Positions 7,619-14,832 of a DNA stretch of 64,000 nucleotides are shown here, one piece after another. Below the pieces are notes generated by a model, which was given only the letters and a program-made list of their open reading frames with translations, made no database searches and was not told the DNA's origin. Origin of the DNA: Candidatus Leucobacter sulfamidivorax (lineage in GTDB: Bacteria > Actinomycetota > Actinomycetes > Actinomycetales > Microbacteriaceae); NCBI GenBank assembly GCA_016771945.1, contig QZLF01000001.1, positions 248,001 to 312,000 on the forward strand, in the 5' to 3' direction. The translations under genes were made by a program, and so were the position numbers. Numbering within the stretch: position 1 is the stretch's first letter; each line of letters begins with the position of its first letter.

Positions 7619-7963
7619 ATGACAACGACATGGATTGCCGAGAACGATGCGCCAATTGATCGCACAGTCGGCGAGCGAGTGCACACACTGCTTTGGCGCG
7701 GGAAGATCTCTCAGACCGCTTTCGCCCCCAAGCTGGGGCTCACGCAGCCCGGCCTATCGAAGAAGCTCTACGGCGAGCGTGGCTGGAGCCTTGACGAAGT
7801 GTCTTACGTCGCAGATGTGTTCGGCGTGTCGCTGGACTACCTGTTCGGGAAAACAGACGATCCCCGCCCGGTGGGACCGAACGGGGATCGTCTCGAAGTG
7901 GTGGATCCTGGGAGAATCGAACTCCCGACATCCTGCTTGCAAAGCAGGCGCTCTACCAACTGA
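7619..7963 (+). CDS. XRE-family phage repressor whose 3' end lies in the tRNA attachment site
   Basis: 114 residues. A Cro/C1-type HTH domain occupies residues 16 to 78: VGERVHTLLWRGKISQTAFA, LTQPGLSKKLYG, VADVFGVSLDYLFG. It is divergent from the early operon, as expected for an immunity repressor. The last 20 or so codons are antisense to tRNA-Ala, and the TGA stop (7961 to 7963) lies in the tRNA D-arm region. The C-terminus is therefore set by integration: in the excised phage this frame would read on into the other element end. That layout matches mycobacteriophages with integration-dependent immunity (BPs, Brujita, Charlie). Expression and function are inferred. Confidence 0.72.
   Translation: MTTTWIAENDAPIDRTVGERVHTLLWRGKISQTAFAPKLGLTQPGLSKKLYGERGWSLDEVSYVADVFGVSLDYLFGKTDDPRPVGPNGDRLEVVDPGRIELPTSCLQSRRSTN
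7855..7893 (-). terminator. Intrinsic terminator-like hairpin downstream of tRNA-Ala
   Basis: Perfect 12-bp inverted repeat: AGACGATCCCCG (7855 to 7866) pairs with CGGGGATCGTCT (7882 to 7893) across a 15-nt loop. Read leftward from tRNA-Ala, the stem is followed by GTTTTCCC, so it should end tRNA transcription. It also lies inside the XRE gene and close to the attachment site, so a role as integrase binding site is possible. Confidence 0.6.
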
Positions 7964-7974
7964 GCTAAGGACCC
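7899..7974 (-). tRNA. tRNA-Ala (TGC), CCA encoded
   Basis: The 5' end is at 7974, the discriminator A at 7902, and CCA is encoded at 7901 to 7899. The acceptor stem GGGTCCT/AGGATCC has the G3:U70 pair that identifies alanine tRNA. The anticodon loop gives TGC. It normally follows tRNA-Ile directly; here the AICE separates the two. Its 3' half borders the prophage, which probably supplied the present 3' end. Confidence 0.97.
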
Positions 7975-8001
7975 TCAATGCGCCGCCCTCATGCGGACAT
8001 C

Positions 8002-8045
8002 GGTGGGGCTACCAGGACTTGAACCTGGGACCTCTTCATTATCAG
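8002..8045. repeat. attL of the AICE: displaced 3' part of tRNA-Ile
   Basis: 44 bp identical to 17380 to 17423, the 3' part of the intact tRNA-Ile up to the anticodon. It lies 27 bp from tRNA-Ala, the usual tRNA-Ile to tRNA-Ala spacing, so this is the original host end pushed aside by integration. The base beyond it (8001) would make the end CCG rather than CCA. Confidence 0.93.
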
Positions 8046-8137
8046 GGTATCTCGTGGAATCTTGACGATTCCATCTGACGTGCTGACAAGTGATTTCGGT
8101 GCGCCGGGCGAACCCCTGTGTAAGAGGATATCAGTTC

Positions 8138-8158
8138 GGGGCACACGCGGGGCACACG
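8138..8158. repeat. Putative integrase arm-type sites, left end of AICE
   Basis: Two direct copies of GGGGCACACG (8138 to 8147 and 8149 to 8158) with an 11-bp period, 92 bp inside the left att repeat. The same pair, with the same period and orientation, occurs at the right end (17298 to 17318). This symmetry fits arm-type binding by the integrase. Confidence 0.6.
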
Positions 8159-8162
8159 TCAC

Positions 8163-8927
8163 ATGGACGCTCCGAGGCTTCACGATCTGCCCGACGAGTG
8201 GGCGGAGACGCTAGCTACAGCGCTGGTCAATGGCCGATGCTCGCGCCCCGTCGAGACGGCGGGCGGGTTCCTCGTGCGGTGCGGATCGCGACGGGTGGCG
8301 GTATGCCCCTCGTGCGCTGAAATGGTGCGCGGTGATTGGGCGGCAATCGCTCGTAGCGGCGTGTTCGATCCCCCTCCGGGCAAACGCTTCAGGTTCTATC
8401 TCCTGACACTGACCGCGCCGAGCTTCGGGCGCGTTCACTCCATCCCGAACGCTGCGAAAGGGTACGAGTCGCGCCGCTGCCGCTGCGGGGTGCGGCACAC
8501 CGAGGCAGACGCGGCGCTGTCGGGGGTGCCGGTCGATACCGACGCCTACGATTACGCGGGCGCGGTGGCGTTCAACTACGGGTTCGGACGGCTGTGGAAC
8601 AACACAAAGACGCGGCTTCGGGATGCGTGGGAGTCGTTGGCGTTCTTCGCGGTACGAGAGTGGCAGGATCGCGGCGTGCTGCACCTGCACGCGATCATCC
8701 GCATTGACGCTTTTGAGGCTGGCCCGCCGTCGATGGTCGAGGCTCGCGCGAAGAGTGCGGCGGCGCGCAATCCGCTCAATGGTGCGGCGCTGCGGTGGGG
8801 TGTGCAGTCGAAGTGCGATCCGCTCACCACGGACGGCGACGGGGCGCGGTCGATCTGGTACGTCTCAAAAGTGATCGGGTACGCGCACAAAGACCTCGGC
8901 TTCAAATACGGCGAGCGTGTTGTTTAG
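8163..8927 (+). pseudogene. AICE replication initiator (RepSA-like), 5' fragment
   Basis: This fragment encodes residues 1 to about 252 of a RepSA-type initiator, then two codons of IS sequence and a stop. Recognisable parts are an N-terminal Cys motif, VAVCPSCAEMVRGDWAAIARSG, the YLLTLTAPSFGRVH segment, and DRGVLHLHAIIRI, the His-x-His metal-binding motif of rolling-circle initiators. Host-derived codons end at 8920, where the IS21 element begins. Joining 8920 to 11572, which removes the IS and one 6-bp duplication, restores one frame of about 340 residues. As it stands the protein lacks its C-terminal quarter. Confidence 0.85.
8915..8920. repeat. IS21 target-site duplication, left copy
   Basis: GCGTGT immediately before the IS left end (TGTTTAGCC). 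The identical hexamer follows the right end at 11566 to 11571. Confidence 0.9.
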
Positions 8928-9008
8928 CCGATGGTTCGGAAAGCGCCTGTGTGAGGATCGGAAAGCGTGGGCGCGACGGTCGGAAAGCGTGCCGCCGCGC
9001 CCGAGCGC

Positions 9009-9788
9009 CTATCCGGTGTGAGTATCTTCCGCGTTCTCGGCCGCGGTGTGGCGGCGCATGTTGGGGCCGGCCAGTTGCACGATCTCGGCATTGGAAATGA
9101 TCCGGTTCAGGATGGATTCGGCGATGACGGCGTCGTGGAGCGATTTGTACCAGTCTTCGGGATCGAACTGGCTGGTCACCGCGGTGGAGCCTCTGCCTTC
9201 GCGTGCGGCGAGGATGTTGAGAAGCTCGGCCGCGGTCTCGCTGGTGATCGGCGTCGTGAGGAAGTCGTCGAGCACGAGCAGGTCGCAGGAGTGCAATTCA
9301 TTCAGGAATCGGAGCCGTGCGGGGTCTGTGTGATGGTGGACGGCGAGCTGGTTGGCGAGGTCGTCGAGCCGGTAGTACCGGGCGGTGTAGTCGCGTCGGC
9401 AGGCGGCGTGCACGAGCGCTTGCGCGAGGTAGGACTTGCCCACGCTGGAGGACCCCAGGACGACGAGATTCGTGGTGCGGTCGATCCAGTGGCATGCGGC
9501 GAGACGGGCCACGACCTCACGGTTCAGGCTGCGGCCTTCGAGGTAGCGGATGTCTTCGACGCAGGCGGCCGGGTTCGGGGTGCGGGACGCCTTCAACAGC
9601 TTCATCATGCGCCGCTCGCCCCTGGCTGTGGTCTCTTGCTCGAGGGCGTGGCGGATCTTCTGCGAGAACGTCCATTCATCGAAGGTGGGGTCGTTGGCGA
9701 TGTCGATGACGGCTTCTCCGAACGCGGTCATCCGCAACCGGGTGAACAGGGGCATGTCATCGATGGTGAGGTGTTGGTCACGCATCAT
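9009..9788 (-). CDS. istB: IS21 helper ATPase IstB
   Basis: 259 residues from ATG 9788 (ATG 9785 is equally possible), overlapping the end of istA. An AAA+ domain shows Walker A VVLGSSSVGKSYLAQAL and Walker B CDLLVLDDFL, followed by a sensor region TAVTSQFDPEDWY. IstB decamers bend target DNA and stimulate the transposase. Overlap with istA is usual in this family. Full length. Confidence 0.95.
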   Translation of the reverse strand: MMRDQHLTIDDMPLFTRLRMTAFGEAVIDIANDPTFDEWTFSQKIRHALEQETTARGERRMMKLLKASRTPNPAACVEDIRYLEGRSLNREVVARLAACHWIDRTTNLVVLGSSSVGKSYLAQALVHAACRRDYTARYYRLDDLANQLAVHHHTDPARLRFLNELHSCDLLVLDDFLTTPITSETAAELLNILAAREGRGSTAVTSQFDPEDWYKSLHDAVIAESILNRIISNAEIVQLAGPNMRRHTAAENAEDTHTG

Positions 9789-11427
9789 CACCCTCGATTC
9801 CCTGGTCGCGGCCGATGAGGTTGTCGAGGCTGAACGCGCTGATTCCGGCCAGGTGAGCACGGCTGGTATCCCGCCCGGCGGGTGGGCGCGACGACGGCGG
9901 AGTATCCGCTCTGGCCCAGGCCTCTGGGTCTGTGGTGGGTCTGGCGTTCTGCTCGGCGCGGATCGCCGCGATGGCATGCTTCACGGCGGTGTAGCTGATC
10001 TGCCGGTGGGGGTCACCGTCCGTGAGCCTTCGGCAGGCGAGCTCGAGGAGCCCACGGTTCCCGCGCTTTCCGAGGTCGAGGATATTCATGCAGGAGCGGA
10101 ACCCCTGCGCCTCGATCGTCTTCGAGTCCAGCAGGCGGGTCAGGGCTGTCACGGTTCCCGGGCCTGCTTTCGCGGCTTGGCGGAGGAAGTAGGCGCGGGT
10201 CCAGAGCCCTGCCTGATCTTCAAGGTAGGCGGGCGCATGCCCAGGGTCGGTGACGTAGCGATTGCGATGCCTGCCGCGCTGGTGGGTGGCGATCACTTCC
10301 CCGTCGGCGAGGACGTCGAGTGTGTCACCGACGATCCGCACGTCCACGCCGAGACCGGCGAACGCGTACGGAACGGAGTACTTGATGGTGTCGATCTGGA
10401 TATGCCAGTCGCGATGCACCTTCGCTTTCCGCCACGACACCGGCTCCCACCGCTGTTCGGGCAGCTCGAGCAGCGCCGGCTTCTCGTGCTCGGCGAACCA
10501 CTCCCAGCGCGATCGCTGATCCCCGCGGAACGGGGTTCGGTGGTTGATCCATTCCACCCGCTCGGCGATCGCTTCGTTCAGGTCGTCGAGCGAGGCGAAC
10601 GAGCGGTCGGCGAGGTAGTGGATGACCCAGTTCGTGACGACCTTCACGCCGGATTCGACGTGGCCCTTGTCTCTGGGGGCCGCGGATCTGGTCGGGACCG
10701 CAGCGGTCCGGTAATGCTCAAGGAACCCACTGTAGGAGGAGTTCACGTCCCGGGCCCGTTCGCTCTTGCTGATCTGGTTCGACGCCGTCGATGCGTTATC
10801 GGGCACCACCAGCAGCGTGACGCCGTCGATGTATTCAAACGCTCGCCGGTGCGCATCAGCCCAGGCAGGGAACTTCTCATCCAGGCACCCGTACGCGAAC
10901 ACGAGCCCGGAGTAGGGCAGCGACGCCACGAACACCGACACCGCAGACACCTCACCGGAGATCGGGTCGACGATCTGCATCCGAGTGCCCGCCCAGTCGA
11001 CCTGCATCGTATGCCCGGGGACGTGCTGGATCGGGGCGGTGAGATCATTGACTCGCACGTGCTCAGCGACGATCTGGCAGAACCGTTCATACCCATAGTG
11101 GCCGCGTCCATCGGCAGCATCGACGTGCAGATACTGCGCCCACAACACCTTCAGCGGAGGCTTGTTCCGCCCCAGCCTCGCAGCGACCACCTTGTCGATA
11201 TCGACCGGCACGAACTCGCCGGTCACGCTCTTGCGCCCGTCAGAGAACAACCCGTCAACGTCTTCGCGTGAGAGCGCGTCGACCTGGCTGACAGCCGTCA
11301 ACTGGTGTTCGTCGAGCACACGACGGACCTTCGCGATCGTACGCTGCGAGCACCCCTGCCTGGCAGCGATCTCGCGATACGGGACCTTGTCCAGCACAAG
11401 CCGCATCAACTGGCGGTAATCGGTCAT
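9778..11427 (-). CDS. istA: IS21 transposase IstA
   Basis: 549 residues. The N-terminus holds an HTH, PYREIAARQGCSQRTIAKVRR. The integrase core carries the DDE residues in MQVDWAGTRM, VVPDNASTAS and PRDKGHVESGVK. A C-terminal beta-barrel region (about residues 330 to 400) follows. It cuts and joins the IS ends with help from IstB. Length and motifs are complete. Confidence 0.96.
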   Translation of the reverse strand: MTDYRQLMRLVLDKVPYREIAARQGCSQRTIAKVRRVLDEHQLTAVSQVDALSREDVDGLFSDGRKSVTGEFVPVDIDKVVAARLGRNKPPLKVLWAQYLHVDAADGRGHYGYERFCQIVAEHVRVNDLTAPIQHVPGHTMQVDWAGTRMQIVDPISGEVSAVSVFVASLPYSGLVFAYGCLDEKFPAWADAHRRAFEYIDGVTLLVVPDNASTASNQISKSERARDVNSSYSGFLEHYRTAAVPTRSAAPRDKGHVESGVKVVTNWVIHYLADRSFASLDDLNEAIAERVEWINHRTPFRGDQRSRWEWFAEHEKPALLELPEQRWEPVSWRKAKVHRDWHIQIDTIKYSVPYAFAGLGVDVRIVGDTLDVLADGEVIATHQRGRHRNRYVTDPGHAPAYLEDQAGLWTRAYFLRQAAKAGPGTVTALTRLLDSKTIEAQGFRSCMNILDLGKRGNRGLLELACRRLTDGDPHRQISYTAVKHAIAAIRAEQNARPTTDPEAWARADTPPSSRPPAGRDTSRAHLAGISAFSLDNLIGRDQGIEGDDA

Positions 11428-11565
11428 GAAGAATCATTCCTCCCACCCCACGAACACTCGTCGAAGGGTTGAGAGTCATCATCGAGCAGCCACACGCGCT
11501 ACCCGATGCTTACACGCACGCTTTCCGATCTCTACACAGGCGCTTTCCGAAGCGTCGTCCTAACA

Positions 11566-11571
11566 GCGTGT
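11566..11571. repeat. IS21 target-site duplication, right copy
   Basis: GCGTGT directly after the CA end of the IS, identical to 8915 to 8920. Confidence 0.9.
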
Positions 11572-11836
11572 GCCCGCGGAACGGCTCGGGCATCTAGCTC
11601 GACTCGGGCAGGCGGCGCGAGAGCTTCGCTGCGATGCAGTGTGTACGGATCAGGCAGGGGTCGTGCATGAATGCGACGGTGCGAGCTGCACGGCGAAGCT
11701 GCATGAGAACTACGGGGCGCGCGGTCACGTTGTCATCTATTCGCGGCAGACCAGTAGGCGGGCGGGGTGGAGCCTCACGGGGCTGACCCGTCGCGCTCAA
11801 CGGCAGAAGCGGCTGGCATGGGTGATTGAGCATTAG
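11572..11836 (+). pseudogene. AICE replication initiator, 3' fragment
   Basis: 87 codons in the frame of the 5' fragment once the IS is removed. It reads PAERLGHLARLGQAARELRC and so on, with Cys residues in VCTDQ, HECDG and ASCTAK and an Arg-rich end, SRRAGWSLTGLTRRAQRQ, typical of the C-terminus of AICE Rep proteins. A GTG at 11570 could start a short peptide, but this is most simply the severed tail of rep. Confidence 0.82.
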
Positions 11837-12230
11837 GCCGAGCGCTGGTCGGCTGAGGACTTCGCCGACGCGGTGCGGGCGAGGTCGTGGCTCGGGCGGA
11901 GGCGGTGGCGCTCGGCGGGCAGGCCGTCACCGGCCAGGGCACCCTGAGCGTGTGGCCCCGGTCGGGCCGTAGGCCCGTGCCGGGGCGGGCCGCGCTCGCG
12001 CGGCCCCTTGATCCTGTAGAGAAAATCTAACGAAACACTCTTCAACTACATGGATCACCGGGTCACCCGATCCGCTCTCCCCTACCGTTCACGAGTTCTT
12101 GCGACCTCACCTTGTGCTCTCGGGCTTGGTTCGCTTGCATGGTCATGCCTTCACTGTCTCAGCTGCACCGTCTTGCGCCCGATCCCGTGAACCGTCGCCT
12201 TCCCGTGCATGACGATATGCTCCGTCAGCG
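11837..12230. other. Non-coding stretch inside AICE
   Basis: 394 bases between the rep remnant and the toxin gene. A strongly self-complementary GC-rich segment (about 11950 to 12003) could fold into hairpins and may end transcription. I see no convincing gene; short minus-strand frames near 12040 to 12220 look like debris. Confidence 0.4.
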
Positions 12231-12554
12231 TTAGAACTGGTCGGCATATCTCGGCGTCCAGTAGCCGGGCTTCCGTTTCTCGTGCGCGAAGGCGAGGAAG
12301 GTCACCCGGTCACCTTCGATGTAGTAGAGCACGCGGTAAGGAAACACTTTCATGTGTCGGCTTCGCACCATCGGCTGATCGTTCCAACCCGGAAACGGTG
12401 CGCCTGCCTGTGGCCAGTCGAGGATACCGCGCACAGCAGCGGCAGCGGCAGACAGGAAATCGTCGCCTACTCCGGCTTGCTCGTCGTCGTACCAGCGAGC
12501 AGCCTCCTGCAACTCGGCAGCGGCCTCCGGGTGAATGCGGCCTTTCAACCTCAC
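12231..12554 (-). CDS. RelE/ParE-family toxin
   Basis: 107 residues. The fold signature of RelE/ParE toxins is clear: IHPEAAAELQEAARWYDDE at the N-terminus, then FLSAAAAAVRGILDWPQAG, and the closing strands SRHMKVFPYRVLYYIEGDRVTFLAFAHEKR. It starts inside the antitoxin stop (ATGA). Members inhibit translation or gyrase; which applies cannot be told from sequence. As AICE cargo it would act as an addiction module that keeps the element. Confidence 0.88.
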   Translation of the reverse strand: MRLKGRIHPEAAAELQEAARWYDDEQAGVGDDFLSAAAAAVRGILDWPQAGAPFPGWNDQPMVRSRHMKVFPYRVLYYIEGDRVTFLAFAHEKRKPGYWTPRYADQF

Positions 12555-12808
12555 TTGCGGCGGGCGGCGAGGTCGGCGCGAATGCTGGCGAAAACCTCGT
12601 CGGTGTCGAGCAACTCGACCTTGCCGTTCTCGATGTCGTCAATGCGCTGCCGGAGTTCGCTGCGCCATGCCGCGTCTACTTCGGCATGATCGTGCTCGAT
12701 GCTGTTCTCGTCTTCGAGGCTCTGCAAGCCGTGGTGAATGACAGCGGCGCGCTCGTGGTGGTTGAGCGCGAGCAGAGCCCGTTCGACCTCAAGCACATGC
12801 GCGTTCAT
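12551..12808 (-). CDS. Antitoxin of RelE/ParE module (addiction module component type)
   Basis: 85 residues from ATG 12808. It contains LEVERALLALNHHERAAVI, then DAAWRSELRQRIDDIENGKVELLDTDEVFASIRADL, the pattern of the putative addiction module component family (PF09720) usually paired with ParE-like toxins. It is upstream of and overlaps the toxin gene, as expected for co-translation. A longer form starting at 12907 is possible but less likely. Confidence 0.82.
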   Translation of the reverse strand: MNAHVLEVERALLALNHHERAAVIHHGLQSLEDENSIEHDHAEVDAAWRSELRQRIDDIENGKVELLDTDEVFASIRADLAARRK

Positions 12809-12900
12809 GCCATTCAGTGTAACCGCCGAAACTTCGAGCGCGGTAGTGCCCGCACGCTCAGTGTCGCTACGCGCCTGGGTGAGCAGTCGAACCGACTGGC

Positions 12901-13452
12901 TCAGCACTCAACGAGTTCGTCTGGCACCGCGAAGTCGAACTGCACCATAATCGATTGCGTGTCAGCGTCGTCAATCAGGGTTCCAGCCCCCGACAGTGAA
13001 CCGGCGTCGCGCACGAAGGTCGCATTTCCCTCCGGAGTCATCCAGGTGCCTTCAGGCCCTTGGTAGTCGACGAAGTGGCTGGGCACCCCGGATTGCTCAT
13101 CGGTGTAGGCGAAGAGCATCGCCTCTTCGCCACCATCCGACTGCGCAACGGCGATGACCTCAAACACTCGAGTGAGAACATCTGAGGCGCTCACCGGCAC
13201 GCAGTTGACTGTCTCAACGACATCATAGGTAGTTGTACCGACGGTGATGGTACCGAGTTCCGAAGTCGTAGGGCCCGTCGGGGCTTCGGTCGCGTTCTCA
13301 TCCACGGGTGCTGCCTGGGTCTCAGATTCGGCAGTCTGAGAGTCAGGAGTGTCGTTGGCACCTGCGCATCCGATCAGAGCGAATACAAGGGTGCCGACCG
13401 ACAGGGCAGCAAAGGTTCGGACGGACATATTTCGGACAACTGCGGTACTCAT
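12901..13452 (-). CDS. Putative lipoprotein
   Basis: 183 residues from ATG 13452, with a GGAAGGA ribosome binding site. A signal peptide, SVRTFAALSVGTLVFALIGC, ends in a lipobox (Leu-Ile-Gly-Cys, Cys about residue 29). An Ala/Thr/Glu-rich linker then leads to an extracellular domain of about 120 residues containing two further cysteines. No family recognised. It is probably displayed on the outer face of the membrane. Its position inside the AICE makes it cargo. The DNA is visibly less GC-rich than neighbouring chromosomal genes. Confidence 0.7.
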   Translation of the reverse strand: MSTAVVRNMSVRTFAALSVGTLVFALIGCAGANDTPDSQTAESETQAAPVDENATEAPTGPTTSELGTITVGTTTYDVVETVNCVPVSASDVLTRVFEVIAVAQSDGGEEAMLFAYTDEQSGVPSHFVDYQGPEGTWMTPEGNATFVRDAGSLSGAGTLIDDADTQSIMVQFDFAVPDELVEC

Positions 13453-13633
13453 GATTGGATGATCCTTCCGTTGCTTGCCTCCCAGCCTAGTTTCGTGCAT
13501 AGTACGACCGGAAGGCCCCGAGAAGTCACTTTCTCGCGGGTGCTCTCCAAATGGAAGGACGGAGTTACTGAGAATATCCATGACATCTCTTATTTATGGG
13601 AGCCAGCCTCACAAGAGTTGCGCAGCTTCACCG

Positions 13634-14356
13634 TCACGAGCTCCCGCGTCGCCCGCGCCTGCCGGGCGGGAGTAGGCCGAGACTGCGAGCCTTGACGAGC
13701 CAGCCCTGCGCGGTGCTCAGGGGAACCTCGTTGATGCGTGCGATTTCGGCTGAGGGGTTACGTTCGCCGTTGCGTGCGAGCCAGTCGTGTTGCAGGGCGA
13801 CGAGCTGGTAGAAGTCGGGGTTCTGCTTGGGGTCGGGCGTGATCTTCTCGGCGATCTCACGTTCCCTGATTCGCCTGCCGCTGGGGAGCTTGATGCGGTC
13901 GCCGGTGATTGTGGCAACGCGCTCCATGTCGAACATCCGCTTGTTGATGTTCGCCTCGATGCGGGCGATGGGAAGTTCTCGGAGTTGCTGACTGGTGATC
14001 GAATCGCCCGGTATGCGCGGCAGATGGATCACCCCGGTGACGCGAATCTCGGGGGGTGTGCGCCAGGTCTGTCGCTGTAGGCGGATCAGCACGCGGGTGC
14101 GGGTGTCGGTGTGCTCGATGTAGCGCCAACGTCCGTCGATGGTTTCGGGCAAGTCCGATTCCATCTGATTGCGTCGCTGCTCTTCGGTAACCTGCGAATC
14201 GTCGTAGCCGAGTATCTGGTCAATGAGGTCGCTGATGTCTTCGCCGTCTCGTTCACCTGGGTAGCGATCGGGCAGATACCAGCCTGCGGGCAGGTCTTCC
14301 CCACGGATCAGCGAGCCGAGGCGTTGGCTCCTGGGCGTGTCGGGTATCGGCGGCAT
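13634..14356 (-). CDS. AICE regulator with C-terminal HTH
   Basis: 240 residues from ATG 14356. The N-terminal part has PAGWYLPDRYPGERDGEDISD and a central region with RVTGVIHLPRIPGDSITSQQ. The C-terminus holds an HTH, NPSAEIARINEVPLSTAQGW, followed by LVKARSLGLLPPGRRG, as in many unnamed proteins of actinobacterial mobile elements. It is transcribed divergently from the ftsK operon across a repeat-bearing control region, the position of a KorSA-type repressor. A TAGAAT box ends about 7 bp before ATG, so the mRNA is probably leaderless. Regulatory role inferred. Confidence 0.6.
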   Translation of the reverse strand: MPPIPDTPRSQRLGSLIRGEDLPAGWYLPDRYPGERDGEDISDLIDQILGYDDSQVTEEQRRNQMESDLPETIDGRWRYIEHTDTRTRVLIRLQRQTWRTPPEIRVTGVIHLPRIPGDSITSQQLRELPIARIEANINKRMFDMERVATITGDRIKLPSGRRIREREIAEKITPDPKQNPDFYQLVALQHDWLARNGERNPSAEIARINEVPLSTAQGWLVKARSLGLLPPGRRGRRGSS

Positions 14357-14387
14357 GGTGATAATTCTAGCGGCATCTTCCCAGCAA

Positions 14388-14450
14388 GTCGCACATTTGC
14401 GTAACTGCGGGATTGATGTATAGTAGTCGCACATTCGCAAATCTGCGAGT
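14388..14450. promoter_or_regulatory. Divergent AICE promoter with two 25-bp operator-like repeats
   Basis: Direct repeats at 14388 to 14412 and 14426 to 14450 both begin AGTCGCACATT and end CTGCGGG or CTGCGAG. They flank a -10-like TATAGT (14420 to 14425), with a -35-like TTGCGT at 14398, for the rightward ftsK operon. The first copy also covers the -35 zone of the leftward regulator gene. One bound protein could thus control both. Confidence 0.6.
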
Positions 14451-14499
14451 TTCGGTCCGATGCTCTGTGGTCGGTCACATCTACTGAAAGGGGCCTATC

Positions 14500-14832
14500 A
14501 TGGCCGTTCGTTTGCTGCAAGATACCTCGCTCCCGATTGACGGGAACCGGCTGGGGCCGGTGCTGGTGGCGAGTATCGCCCCGGTGTTCGAGAACCGCGA
14601 GAAGACGGTGCCGAAGCTCGATGCGGATTCGTCGCTGCCGATGTGGGCGGTCACGGTGATGACTGCCGAGGGCGGGGTGGGCGAGGTGAAGATCGCCGCC
14701 GAGAAGCCGCCCACGGTGGTCGGCAAGCGGGTGACGCTCGCTGATCTGGTCGCCCGCCCGTGGGAGGTCGAGGGGCGACATGGGATCGCGTTTCGCGCCG
14801 CGAAGCTTATGCCGGTGGCTGAGGCGTCCTGA
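14500..14832 (+). CDS. AICE conserved hypothetical before FtsK
   Basis: 110 residues preceded by a GAAAGGGG ribosome binding site. Sequence: MAVRLLQDTSLPIDGNRLGP, then MWAVTVMTAEGGVGEVKIAA and LADLVARPWEV. It looks like a small beta-rich protein. Similar proteins sit directly upstream of the AICE translocase, but I know of no function. Its stop overlaps the next start (TGATG), so the two are coupled. Confidence 0.65.
   Translation: MAVRLLQDTSLPIDGNRLGPVLVASIAPVFENREKTVPKLDADSSLPMWAVTVMTAEGGVGEVKIAAEKPPTVVGKRVTLADLVARPWEVEGRHGIAFRAAKLMPVAEAS

Larger units (their letters stand above)
1..7940. mobile_element. Prophage (or capsid-forming satellite), right part, integrated at tRNA-Ala
   Basis: Fourteen minus-strand genes, most overlapping by ATGA-type junctions, run from an excisionase-like HTH gene near 7529 to terminase, portal and prohead protease at the left edge. 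One divergent XRE gene lies at the right end. The right boundary falls inside tRNA-Ala, whose 3' end faces the element. The exact crossover cannot be placed without the other end. No integrase, tail or lysis gene is visible, but the element continues past position 1, so their absence cannot be judged. A complete temperate siphophage and a capsid-encoding phage satellite are both possible. Confidence 0.85.
8921..11565. mobile_element. IS21-family insertion sequence
   Basis: 2645 bp with TG...CA ends, istA and istB on the minus strand overlapping by 11 bp, and a 6-bp target duplication. Subterminal inverted repeats at 8935 to 8969 and 11517 to 11551 match at 33 of 35 positions and contain the unit TCGGAAAGCG twice; a further copy lies near 8979. 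Multiple terminal repeats are a hallmark of the family. Both genes are open, so it may be active. Confidence 0.95.

Noticed and set aside
7635-8078. 147-codon frame reading through tRNA-Ala and the att repeat
   Set aside because: The C-terminal half is antisense tRNA sequence; the other frame carries the HTH.
11833-12045. 70-codon minus-strand frame downstream of the rep remnant
   Set aside because: Composition is low-complexity from a GC-rich hairpin region; no start signal or motif.
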